Shown piece by piece: positions 1 to 6,217 of a stretch of 6,280 nt of DNA. The notes beneath the pieces are model-generated. The model had not been told where the DNA came from. It saw only the letters and a list, made by a program, of their open reading frames with translations, and ran no database searches. Position numbers and translations under genes: made by a program. Source of the stretch: Acidimicrobiia bacterium (lineage in GTDB: Bacteria > Actinomycetota > Acidimicrobiia > Acidimicrobiales > AC-14); NCBI GenBank assembly GCA_019243595.1, contig JAFAUA010000425.1, positions 1 to 6,280 of the forward strand, given 5' to 3'. Position 1 is the first letter of the stretch. The number at the start of each line of letters is the position of its first letter.

Positions 1-334
1 TCGGCTGCAGGTCCTTCCAGTACGCCTTTACGACCCACCCCCGTACCGCGGTCGGGACATAACCTGCCGGCGGTTCGCCGTCGCGATCGAGCAGTCCTTG
101 AAGCACGGGCTTCAGAGGCCCGCTCGGCGCCGTCGAACCCGGCGACGATGGCACGCCGGTGTCGGGCACCGAGGGGCACGTGCCGTGGCGCTGGCAGCGG
201 GCGGCCTGCCGGGCGGCGCGCCGGGCTGCTCGAGCGGCCTCCCGGTCAGCCGCCGACGAGCCGCCGCCTCCGCCGCCAGAACAGGCAGCCAGGACGACCC
301 CCAGCAGCACGACCACGGCCAACCAACGACTCAC
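1..334 (-). CDS. Secreted lipoprotein, N-terminal 111 residues (runs off left edge)
   Basis: Partial gene read from a GTG at 334; the frame is open to the window edge. The first 18 residues form a lipoprotein signal peptide: an Arg at position 3, a hydrophobic stretch (residues 4-17), then lipobox L-A-A-C with the lipidated Cys at 18. A six-glycine linker (20-25) and an Ala/Arg-rich, probably helical segment (about 28-46) follow, then a Cys pair (47 and 53) and a Pro/Ser/Gly-rich linker (54-73). A folded domain seems to begin near residue 74; its visible part ends with VVKAYWKDLQP. That W-x-D-L-Q-P phrase resembles an early strand of TIM-barrel glycoside hydrolases, but too little is visible to assign a family. 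The start is supported by a GGGAGGG Shine-Dalgarno and a GTGA overlap with the preceding glycosyltransferase. The protein should sit on the outer face of the membrane; a role in binding or processing the glycan is inferred from context only. Confidence 0.8.
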   Translation of the reverse strand, partial: MSRWLAVVVLLGVVLAACSGGGGGGSSAADREAARAARRAARQAARCQRHGTCPSVPDTGVPSSPGSTAPSGPLKPVLQGLLDRDGEPPAGYVPTAVRGWVVKAYWKDLQP

Positions 335-1458
335 GAGCGCCCTCCCACGACCTGACGGTAGAGCGCCTCGACGGCGTCCACCGCGCGGACCCACGAATAT
401 TCCTCGAGCACCCGGTCGCGCAGCTGAACGGCGCCTGAGAGCGCCTCGGGTCCGCCCGCGAGCGTCGACTCGATGGCCGACGCCAGAGCCGCCTCGTCGC
501 CCGCAGGAACGAGGCGATGGCCGGCAGCGTCCCGGCCGACGATCTCAACGTGGGGCCCGATCGATGAGGCCACGACCGGCACGCCGTAGGACGCGGCCTC
601 CAAGAGAGTCAGCGGCAGACCCTCGACCATCGATGGCAGGACAAAGGCGGCGGCGTTGGCGTAGAGCTCGGCGAGCGTGTCTCCGTACACGTAGCCGGGG
701 AGCACGACGCGCTTGTCCTCGGCGGCCAGCGCGGCCAGCGAGTCGGTGAAGTCGTCGGTGAAGCTGGAGCCGCCGGCGATGACGAGGCGAGTGTCGCCAG
801 GTATCCGCCGGAACGCCCGGAGCAGCAGGTCGGGCGCTTTCTCGGGCACGAGGCGGCCGACGAACAGCACGTAGTCGCGGCCGTGCAGCCCGAAACGTGT
901 TGCGATCTCACTCGGTGGCGGCAGGGTGGCGGGCCGCACGACACCGTTGGGGATGTACGTCGTCGGCCGGCCGTACTTGGTTATGTAGTGGTCGGCGAGC
1001 GTTCGGGAGACGACGACGGTCGCGTCGGGGACGTGGGCGCTCATCCATCCGCCGCCCCGCAGAAGAGCGCGGGCCCCGGATCCCCACTTGGCCCGTTCGT
1101 CGTCGAGGCCGTGGATGGTCTGCACGACCTTCGCTCCCGATCCATACCGCACGACCGGCGTCATCACGCCGGGACCGAGGGCGTGGAAGTGGACGATGTC
1201 GTAGCCCTTTCCGAGCGAGCGCACTGTCGACAGAGCGCTGTGCACGATGGCGTCGAGGCGCTTGCTCGACACCGTGCGCAGGCGCACCAGCTCCATGCCG
1301 CGATACCGCTCCTGGCCGTCGAGGACGTAGTTGGCGCGGCAGTACACGGTGACGTCGTGGCCACGCTCGGCCAGGCGGCTCCCGACCTCCTCGACGTGAT
1401 GCTCGATGCCGCCGAACGTGGCGGGCACGCCGCGCGTACCGATGAAGGCGATGCGCAT
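331..1458 (-). CDS. Family 4 glycosyltransferase with DUF1972-like N-terminus (GT-B)
   Basis: A 375-residue GT-B-fold glycosyltransferase, a usual full length for GT4 enzymes, predicted to be cytosolic or membrane-associated and to transfer a sugar from a nucleotide-sugar donor. The N-terminal domain opens with GTRGVPATFGG (residues 7-17) and an acidic helix followed by RGHDVTVYCR (32-41). This is the signature of the DUF1972-type acceptor domain found in rhamnosyltransferase-like capsule enzymes. FHALGP (91-96) and HG (116-117) follow. The C-terminal donor domain shows FVGRLVPEKAPDLLL (199-213) and the E-x7-E motif, Glu279 and Glu287, in VEGLPLTLLEA. The ATG shares one base with the upstream stop (TGATG) and no clear Shine-Dalgarno precedes it, which fits translational coupling. 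It overlaps the lipoprotein gene by four bases (GTGA). Donor sugar and linkage cannot be read from sequence; rhamnosyl or other deoxyhexosyl transfer is only suggested by the N-terminal family. Confidence 0.93.
   Translation of the reverse strand: MRIAFIGTRGVPATFGGIEHHVEEVGSRLAERGHDVTVYCRANYVLDGQERYRGMELVRLRTVSSKRLDAIVHSALSTVRSLGKGYDIVHFHALGPGVMTPVVRYGSGAKVVQTIHGLDDERAKWGSGARALLRGGGWMSAHVPDATVVVSRTLADHYITKYGRPTTYIPNGVVRPATLPPPSEIATRFGLHGRDYVLFVGRLVPEKAPDLLLRAFRRIPGDTRLVIAGGSSFTDDFTDSLAALAAEDKRVVLPGYVYGDTLAELYANAAAFVLPSMVEGLPLTLLEAASYGVPVVASSIGPHVEIVGRDAAGHRLVPAGDEAALASAIESTLAGGPEALSGAVQLRDRVLEEYSWVRAVDAVEALYRQVVGGRS
340..346 (-). promoter_or_regulatory. Ribosome binding site for the lipoprotein gene
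   Basis: On the minus strand GGGAGGG lies inside the last codons of the upstream glycosyltransferase (the Gly-Gly before its terminal Arg-Ser). The GGAGG core is 6 bases before the GTG at 334. It is the strongest Shine-Dalgarno match seen in the window and fixes the lipoprotein start. Confidence 0.7.
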
Positions 1459-2696
1459 CAGGGCAGCAACGACGAGGCTTCGGCGTAGGCAGCGTCGAGG
1501 CGGGCCAGGTGCACGCCGGGTGCGAAGTCGGTGCTCGCCCGCTCGTGGGCCGCCTTGCCCATGGCCTGGGCCCGGGCCGGATCCTCGACCAGGGCGGCGA
1601 GGGCTGCGGCCAACGCAGCCGCGTCGTCAGGCGGCACGAGGAACCCGTCGGTGCCGTGACGGATGAGCTCGGGCGTGCCGCCGAGGTCGCTGGCCACGAC
1701 AGGCACGCGTCGGGCGAAGCCTTCGAGCACGACCATCGGCTGGTTCTCGTACCAGCGAGACGGCAGCACCACGGCGAGCGCGTCTCGCATGAGCGTGTCC
1801 ATTGCCGCGCCATCCAACCGGCCGAGGAACCGCACCCGACCGTCGCCAACACGGGACGCCACGTCCTCCAGACGGGTTCGGTCCGGGCCTTCGCCGGCGA
1901 CGTCGAGGTGGACCGACCCGGAGAGCCGGCCGACGGCCTCGATCAGGGTGTCGACGCCCTTCTCCGGCGAGAGGCGTCCGGCGAAGACGATGCTCGTCGG
2001 CGTCGGCGCTCCGTCGACGACTCGTTCGGGAACGGGCTCGACGAAATGGGGGATCCAGCGGAGGCGGTCGGGAAAGACGCCCGCGGCCGCCATGCGCCCG
2101 GCCATGAAGCGGCTCGGGCACACGAACAGCTGCACGTGCCGGTAGGCGCGCACGGCGGTGTGGATTGCCAGCTCGGCAGCCATCGCCGCGCTCGACCCGA
2201 GGGACCCGTCTTTGCAGCGCCGGCGCATGGCCTGGGTGAAGTGCCCGCCGAGGCACGCCTGGCACAGCTCGCCCTTGTCGAGGAACCGGTACGTCGGGCA
2301 CGCGAGCTTGTAGTCGTGCAGCGTCATCACCGCGGGCACCCGTCGTCGCCGCAGCGGGCCGAGGATCGACGGGGAAAGGTGGTGGTACGTGTTGTGCAGG
2401 TGGACGACGTCGGGCCGGAAGTCCTCAACGACGGCCTCGATCCCGCGGCGCGCCGACGTCGACCACACCATGCGCCCGAAGCCGGCGACCTTGGCCGCGG
2501 CCGAGTCGGGCGGCGGCTCGAGCTCGAGATACGCAGGGAAGAACGAGTCGTACCGCTGCGGCTCATTGTCGGGATGGTCCATGCCGAAGAAGGCGACCTG
2601 GTGTCCGGCCGCTTCCTGCAGGGCGGCGACCCCCTGCATGTACGACTCCGCACCGCCGCGGCGGTACAAGTACTTGTTGACGTGGAGGATGCGCAC
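1458..2696 (-). CDS. Family 4 glycosyltransferase with four-cysteine insert (GT-A)
   Basis: A 412-residue retaining-type GT4 enzyme. The N-terminus carries RGGAESYM (13-20), a donor/acceptor-site loop typical of GT4 enzymes of exopolysaccharide clusters. HLHNTYHHLSPSIL (99-112) and TLHDYKLACP (125-134) follow. Just after these come cysteines at 133, 145, 148 and 161, a C-x11-C-x2-C-x12-C pattern known from one branch of bacterial GT4 enzymes. The donor domain has AGRLSPEKGVDTLIEAV (239-255), VAGEGP (266-271) and the E-x7-E pair Glu317/Glu325 in RWYENQPMVVLEGFA. The GTG at 2696 is chosen because it gives the conserved MRILHVNKYL opening and has an AGGAG Shine-Dalgarno 8 bases upstream. It lies 11 bases after the last sulfotransferase and overlaps the next glycosyltransferase by one base. 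Likely role: adding a sugar to a lipid-linked or surface glycan in the cytosol. The specific sugar is unknown. Confidence 0.93.
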   Translation of the reverse strand: MRILHVNKYLYRRGGAESYMQGVAALQEAAGHQVAFFGMDHPDNEPQRYDSFFPAYLELEPPPDSAAAKVAGFGRMVWSTSARRGIEAVVEDFRPDVVHLHNTYHHLSPSILGPLRRRRVPAVMTLHDYKLACPTYRFLDKGELCQACLGGHFTQAMRRRCKDGSLGSSAAMAAELAIHTAVRAYRHVQLFVCPSRFMAGRMAAAGVFPDRLRWIPHFVEPVPERVVDGAPTPTSIVFAGRLSPEKGVDTLIEAVGRLSGSVHLDVAGEGPDRTRLEDVASRVGDGRVRFLGRLDGAAMDTLMRDALAVVLPSRWYENQPMVVLEGFARRVPVVASDLGGTPELIRHGTDGFLVPPDDAAALAAALAALVEDPARAQAMGKAAHERASTDFAPGVHLARLDAAYAEASSLLP

Positions 2697-2704
2697 GCGG
2701 CGCG

Positions 2705-2709
2705 CTCCT
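2705..2709 (-). promoter_or_regulatory. Ribosome binding site for GT-A, built across the upstream stop codon
   Basis: On the minus strand the TAG stop of the upstream sulfotransferase is followed by GAG, giving TAGGAG. The AGGAG core ends 8 bases before the GTG at 2696. This supports that GTG as the start and suggests that termination and initiation are linked here. Confidence 0.6.
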
Positions 2710-3610
2710 AGACCTCGTACCCGCGGCGGGCGAGGTGGTCGGCGAGGCTGACGTCGAGCTCGGCGGACGCCTCGTCACCGAGCGCCTCACGCCACGCCCG
2801 GGCCCGCCCGCTGTCGAATCGAAAGGCGCCGAACCCGGCTTCGAACTCATCGGTCCACGAGAGGCCGAGGAAGTCGAGCATCTCCCCCGTGCGCGCTCGG
2901 GGATCGGCGAGGACGTCCTCGTAGCGAAGCTCGAGCCAGCGCTCGTCGTCGATCTCGCGCCGCGCCTCGTCGAAGGCGTCGAGGAGCAGCTTCCAGGCCA
3001 GCCCCGCGAGCAGCACGAACGACCGCCCCGACGCCTCCCACTCCTTCTCGTAGTCGTCGGGAAGGGGGCCGAAGTGCCAGCCGGACGGACCGAGGTGACC
3101 GCGCCACCAGTCGGTCTGCAGCCACGACGCAGCGACGGCCCGCCCGTCGCGCACGATGTGCACGTAGCGCGCCCCGGGAAGGACGCGGTCGATGAAACGG
3201 GCGCGCGGCCAACCGGTGAACTTGTGCAGGAAAAGCGGGGCTCCGAACGCCGCCGCCCGGGTGGCGAAGAAGGTCTCGAAGCGGGACGCCAGCCACGGCA
3301 CGGCGTCGGCGGCGTCGAGGTCTCGCGCTGACTCGGCGAGCAGCGGCGAGACCTCGCGCTCCAGGGCCCGGTATGCCTCCGACGGCGCCAGGCGCAGCCG
3401 ACCCTTCTGCGTGGCAGCCGCCGGCAGCCGACGGTAGAGGGCGGCCTGGACGCGTCCGGTAGCGGCGGTGCCGATCCGGTCGTCGACGTTCGTGACGAAG
3501 CCGACGTCGGGATGGCGAGCCAGTAGCTCGTGGACGAGTGTCGATCCACAGCGCCCGGTCCCGAGGACGAAGCCGTAGCGCTGCTGAGACAAAGCAGTTC
3601 GATCAGACAT
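2708..3610 (-). CDS. PAPS-dependent sulfotransferase family protein (ST4)
   Basis: A 300-residue cytosolic sulfotransferase-fold protein expected to move sulfate from PAPS to an acceptor hydroxyl. The 5'-phosphosulfate loop is GTGRCGSTL (17-25), with Cys21 where most relatives have Ser. The 3'-phosphate motif is HIVRDGRAVAASW (151-163), with Arg154 and the Ser at 162. LHKFTGWPR (128-136) occupies the position of the DKTP segment of better-known members, and RYEDV (229-233) and FLGL (247-250) are standard. The ATG at 3610 is chosen because it puts the P-loop near the N-terminus. The frame stays open upstream to 4303, but that stretch lies inside the previous gene and carries no recognisable domain. 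It overlaps ST3 by eight bases (ATGTCTGA) and ends 11 bases before GT-A. It shares DGRAVA-x-S and DWW with ST3 and a C-terminal L-x3-G-Y with ST2 and ST3, so these may be old paralogues. The acceptor is unknown; a glycan is inferred from the neighbours. Confidence 0.9.
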   Translation of the reverse strand: MSDRTALSQQRYGFVLGTGRCGSTLVHELLARHPDVGFVTNVDDRIGTAATGRVQAALYRRLPAAATQKGRLRLAPSEAYRALEREVSPLLAESARDLDAADAVPWLASRFETFFATRAAAFGAPLFLHKFTGWPRARFIDRVLPGARYVHIVRDGRAVAASWLQTDWWRGHLGPSGWHFGPLPDDYEKEWEASGRSFVLLAGLAWKLLLDAFDEARREIDDERWLELRYEDVLADPRARTGEMLDFLGLSWTDEFEAGFGAFRFDSGRARAWREALGDEASAELDVSLADHLARRGYEV

Positions 3611-4478
3611 AGCCGTGGCGACGGAGCTCGTCGCCCTCGACGCGTTCGATCGTCGAGAGAGCAGCGGCGTCGAGGCGCGTGCGCCAGGCCTCGTTGCGGT
3701 CGGGGAAGCGGACGCCGGTGGGCCAGTCGCCACCGTCGGCGTCGGGGTCGAGACCGGCGAAGACGGCGACGCCCGCGAGCGTGGCGTGGGGATTGCGGAC
3801 CAGCTGCTCGTAGCTGATCGACAGGCGCTGGCGCTCGGGCACCTTGGCGAGCCCGTGCTCGGCGGCGCGCAGCTCCTCGACCCACGTGCGGGCGCACAGC
3901 TCCCACGGATCGCCGCCCTCGGATTCCCACTGCCGCGGCGTCTTTCCGCACCAGGCGACGACGCTTTCCGGCCACCAGTCGACGTTCGACAGGGAGAGGG
4001 CAACGGCGCGTCCGTCGCGGACGATCTCGACGAAGCGGGCGTCCGGAAAGGCCTCGAGAAGCAAAGAGATGCGGTGGTTGTTGGCGACCCGCTTGTTGAC
4101 GAACGTTCTCCCACCGCCGGCGCGCCTGACGGCCTTGAACGACGAGCGAAGACGAGCGAGGTCGGCGTCGTGTCCGTTGGTTTCACCGATCCCGGCGCGC
4201 GCGTAGAGCGGCTCCCCCTCGACCGGCATCGGGAAGGCGCGCTCCCACACGGGGCGGCGGCGACCGTAGACGTAAGCGTTGTCACCGCCGCCGAACCACA
4301 CACGGAGCCGGGCCTCCGGCAAGTGGGTCGCCGCCCGGTTCAGGACTGCGAGCTGGGGCAGGGCCGGCGCCCGCCGCACCCAGTTCGAGATGTACGACGC
4401 GTCGGGGTGCAGGCAGAGCGTCTTGTACAGGAGGCTCGTGCCCGAGCGCGGGGCGCCGACGAGGAAGACGGTGGTCAC
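3603..4478 (-). CDS. PAPS-dependent sulfotransferase family protein (ST3)
   Basis: A 291-residue protein with the sulfotransferase fold. GAPRSGTSLL (8-17) is the 5'-phosphosulfate loop and EIVRDGRAVALSLSNVDWW (151-169) contains the 3'-phosphate-binding Arg154 and Ser. FVNKRVANNHRI (126-137) lies where other members have DKTPR, with Lys129 about 25 residues before the RD pair. SYEQLV (222-227) replaces the more common RYEDL. The segment between about 55 and 120 (with GGGDNAYVYGRRRP and GEPLYARAGIGETNG) is not familiar and may form the acceptor pocket. It starts with a GTG whose GTGA overlaps the stop of ST2, and no clear Shine-Dalgarno is visible, so re-initiation by ribosomes leaving ST2 is likely. 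It ends inside the first codons of ST4. The closest relative in the window is ST4. Function as a sulfotransferase is well supported by motifs; the substrate is not readable. Confidence 0.9.
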   Translation of the reverse strand: MTTVFLVGAPRSGTSLLYKTLCLHPDASYISNWVRRAPALPQLAVLNRAATHLPEARLRVWFGGGDNAYVYGRRRPVWERAFPMPVEGEPLYARAGIGETNGHDADLARLRSSFKAVRRAGGGRTFVNKRVANNHRISLLLEAFPDARFVEIVRDGRAVALSLSNVDWWPESVVAWCGKTPRQWESEGGDPWELCARTWVEELRAAEHGLAKVPERQRLSISYEQLVRNPHATLAGVAVFAGLDPDADGGDWPTGVRFPDRNEAWRTRLDAAALSTIERVEGDELRRHGYV

Positions 4479-5248
4479 GCGTACCCGAGTGCCCGCAGGG
4501 TCGAGCCGGCTCGGACCGCGACGAGTGTCTTCAGCAGCGGGTCGACCTCCCGGCGGTGGGAGCCGACGCGGGTGCGGTAGATGGCCGAAGCGTCAAATGC
4601 TTTGGCCCGGCGCTCGCCGGAGAACTGCTCGTAGCGCCCGGCCACGTCGTGCTCGGCCTCGTCGTGGTGGAGCACGGCGTCGTCCCACTGCTCGCCGAGG
4701 AACTCGAGCAGTTGGCGCAGCGTCTTCTCGGTGTCGAGCACCACGTCCTCGTAGCGGACCTCGAAGTAGCGGTCGTCGGGAAGGCGCTCGCCGACGCGCC
4801 GCGCCGCCTTGATGTAGCGGGGCCACTTCTCGGCTGCCTTGACCGCCGACCAGTAGCCCCACCGGTCGCGGTGGGATGCGACGACATCGCGCCCGTCGCG
4901 GATCACGTGGACGATCTGGCAGTTCGGGAACAGCTCGTTGATGTAACCGAGCGAGAGGGCGTACCGGGGCGTCTTGTCGGCCCAGCGTCCCTTGCCGCGG
5001 GACTTGGCGTACTCGGTCTGGAAGGAGTCGAAGAACTCGGCGGACTTGTCGAGCCAGTAGGACTTCGGGAATCCGTAGAGGCTCAGGCGGTCCCAGCTCT
5101 CGCTGGTCAGCTTGGCGAAGTCCTGCAAGAAGCGCGTCTCGGGACCGCAGCTGATGTTCGGGTGCGAGTCGAGCATAAGCCGCAGCAACGTGGTGCCCGA
5201 CCGCTGGCAGCCGACGATGAAGATGGGGCGGTTTGAGGTCGTGGTCAT
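4475..5248 (-). CDS. PAPS-dependent sulfotransferase, Sulfotransfer_3-like (ST2)
   Basis: At 257 residues this is the shortest of the four and the most typical of the Sulfotransfer_3 group, which includes tyrosylprotein-sulfotransferase-like bacterial enzymes. Motifs in order: IVGCQRSGTTLLRLMLDSHP (11-30, the 5'-phosphosulfate loop), RWADKTPRYAL (88-98, with Lys92), HVIRDGRDVVAS (114-125, the 3'-phosphate site with Arg117), RYEDVV (165-170) and EFLGEQW (182-188). The C-terminus RTRVGSHRREVDPLL then LRALGY is also a family hallmark. No signal peptide or membrane segment is seen, so it should act in the cytosol on a precursor. The ATG at 5248 follows ST1 by 24 bases with only a weak G-rich Shine-Dalgarno (GGGGCG). 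Its stop overlaps the ST3 start. The acceptor is probably a sugar given the neighbouring glycosyltransferases, but members of this group also act on proteins and lipids. Confidence 0.92.
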   Translation of the reverse strand: MTTTSNRPIFIVGCQRSGTTLLRLMLDSHPNISCGPETRFLQDFAKLTSESWDRLSLYGFPKSYWLDKSAEFFDSFQTEYAKSRGKGRWADKTPRYALSLGYINELFPNCQIVHVIRDGRDVVASHRDRWGYWSAVKAAEKWPRYIKAARRVGERLPDDRYFEVRYEDVVLDTEKTLRQLLEFLGEQWDDAVLHHDEAEHDVAGRYEQFSGERRAKAFDASAIYRTRVGSHRREVDPLLKTLVAVRAGSTLRALGYA

Positions 5249-5272
5249 CGTCGGACGCCCCGACGGGTCGAA

Positions 5273-6217
5273 CTACTGGGGCACGGTGAGGTCCCGGAGG
5301 GGACCGGACTTCACCGCGAAAGGATAATTGAAGTGCCCCAACAGGGGAGTCGTAATGGCGGTAACGAGCGCTCGCTGCGGGCGCCCCAGCGCCGTCGTCC
5401 ACACCTCGTCGGCGCGCAACTCGACGTTCCCCGCTTGGAGGCGGTCGGGGTTGCCGGCGACGGTGTGCGAGCGCTCGAGCGACACGGTGCGTTCGCCAAC
5501 GAAGGGCGTGCTCTCGGCTGTATGCCCTGCGAACGAGAGGATCTGGTCGACAACCTCCCGTGGCCGGGCGATCAGGTCCTCGTAGCGCACGACCCGGTAC
5601 CTCGACCGGTCACCGAACAGGGCGCGTGCGCTCCCGTTCCACGCCAGCCACAGCGACGAGCTCTTCAGCACCGACATCTGCTGCATTGCCCCGTTGGCGT
5701 CGGGCAGCGCCTTGGTGCGGGTCCACGAGTACGCGGCACCCCGAGGATCACGGATCAGGTGGGCGAAGCGCACATCGAGGCCCGGGACCTGCCCGACGAC
5801 GAAGCCGTAGGACGGCAGCTTCGAGGAGTCGACGATCAGCTCGCAGCCGGACACCTCAGCGATGGCCCGGTACAGCTTCGACAGCGTCCGGAGGTACTCG
5901 GCGGACACGGCGCCACCGCCCGTGGTGAGGATCCTCGGCACTTGGCGCAGCCTCGTCAGCGCCCGCTGTTCGGCGACGATGCTCTGGGCGTCGATATGTG
6001 CGGCACCGCCGAAGCCGCGGTCGATCACCTCGGTCCAGAACGGGCACTTGCTGAACGGTTCGCCGCAGCCGCAGAGGCGGTCCTCGAGGAGCCCGCGCTG
6101 CCACACATACCGAAGCTCCCCGCCGGCGAAAGCACCGTCGGAGCCGTCGAGGATGCGGGCGAGGAGCGTCGACCCGCTGCGCCCGGTGCCGGCGATGTAG
6201 AGGACACGCCCGTTCAC
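5273..6217 (-). CDS. Sulfotransferase family protein with N-terminal cysteine cluster (ST1)
   Basis: A 314-residue sulfotransferase-fold protein from a lineage different from ST2-ST4. The 5'-phosphosulfate loop TGRSGSTLL is at 11-19. LCGCGEPFSKCPFW (48-61) follows a GGELRYVWQRG segment (32-42) and carries Cys49, Cys51 and Cys58. VDSSKLPSYGF (129-139, Lys133) precedes HLIRDPRGAAYSW (153-165), the 3'-phosphate motif with Arg156 and a proline in place of the glycine used by ST2-ST4. RYEDL is at 211-215. The phrase HTVAGNPDR (251-259) followed by VELRADEVW (265-273) is, from memory of the family, a conserved C-terminal cofactor-contact region. The GTG at 6217 is the only in-frame start after an upstream stop and gives the expected short lead into the P-loop. 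It overlaps the preceding gene by four bases (GTGA). A 6-bp inverted repeat (5290-5305) lies in its last codons. Sulfate transfer is predicted; the acceptor is unknown. Confidence 0.9.
   Translation of the reverse strand: MNGRVLYIAGTGRSGSTLLARILDGSDGAFAGGELRYVWQRGLLEDRLCGCGEPFSKCPFWTEVIDRGFGGAAHIDAQSIVAEQRALTRLRQVPRILTTGGGAVSAEYLRTLSKLYRAIAEVSGCELIVDSSKLPSYGFVVGQVPGLDVRFAHLIRDPRGAAYSWTRTKALPDANGAMQQMSVLKSSSLWLAWNGSARALFGDRSRYRVVRYEDLIARPREVVDQILSFAGHTAESTPFVGERTVSLERSHTVAGNPDRLQAGNVELRADEVWTTALGRPQRALVTAITTPLLGHFNYPFAVKSGPLRDLTVPQ

Noticed and set aside
1509..2711. 400-residue open frame on the plus strand opposite GT-A
   Set aside because: It mirrors the GT-A gene in a GC-rich genome where antisense frames rarely meet stops. 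Its translation is Arg/Gly/Val/His-rich with no recognisable motif, while the minus strand encodes a clear GT4 enzyme.
2563..3975. 470-residue minus-strand frame across ST4
   Set aside because: It overlaps ST4, ST3 and GT-A in an alternative frame and is dominated by Arg/Ser/Pro runs without motifs.
3611..4303. Possible 231-residue N-terminal extension of ST4
   Set aside because: The frame is open, but the stretch lies inside ST3 in another frame, is low-complexity Ser/Arg/Pro-rich, and would put the P-loop deep inside the protein. The ATG at 3610 gives a standard architecture.
3615..4580. 321-residue open frame on the plus strand opposite ST3
   Set aside because: An antisense shadow of ST3 and the end of ST2, with no motif and an amino-acid make-up typical of reverse-complement translation.
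4556..5236. 226-residue open frame on the plus strand opposite ST2
   Set aside because: Its Val/Leu/Gly-rich translation is the complement of ST2 codons; ST2 has all family motifs.
5290..5305. Inverted repeat (6-bp perfect stem, 4-base loop) considered as a terminator or attenuator before ST2
   Set aside because: It lies within the last codons of ST1, has no U-tract after it on the minus strand, and such short GC stems arise easily at this base composition.
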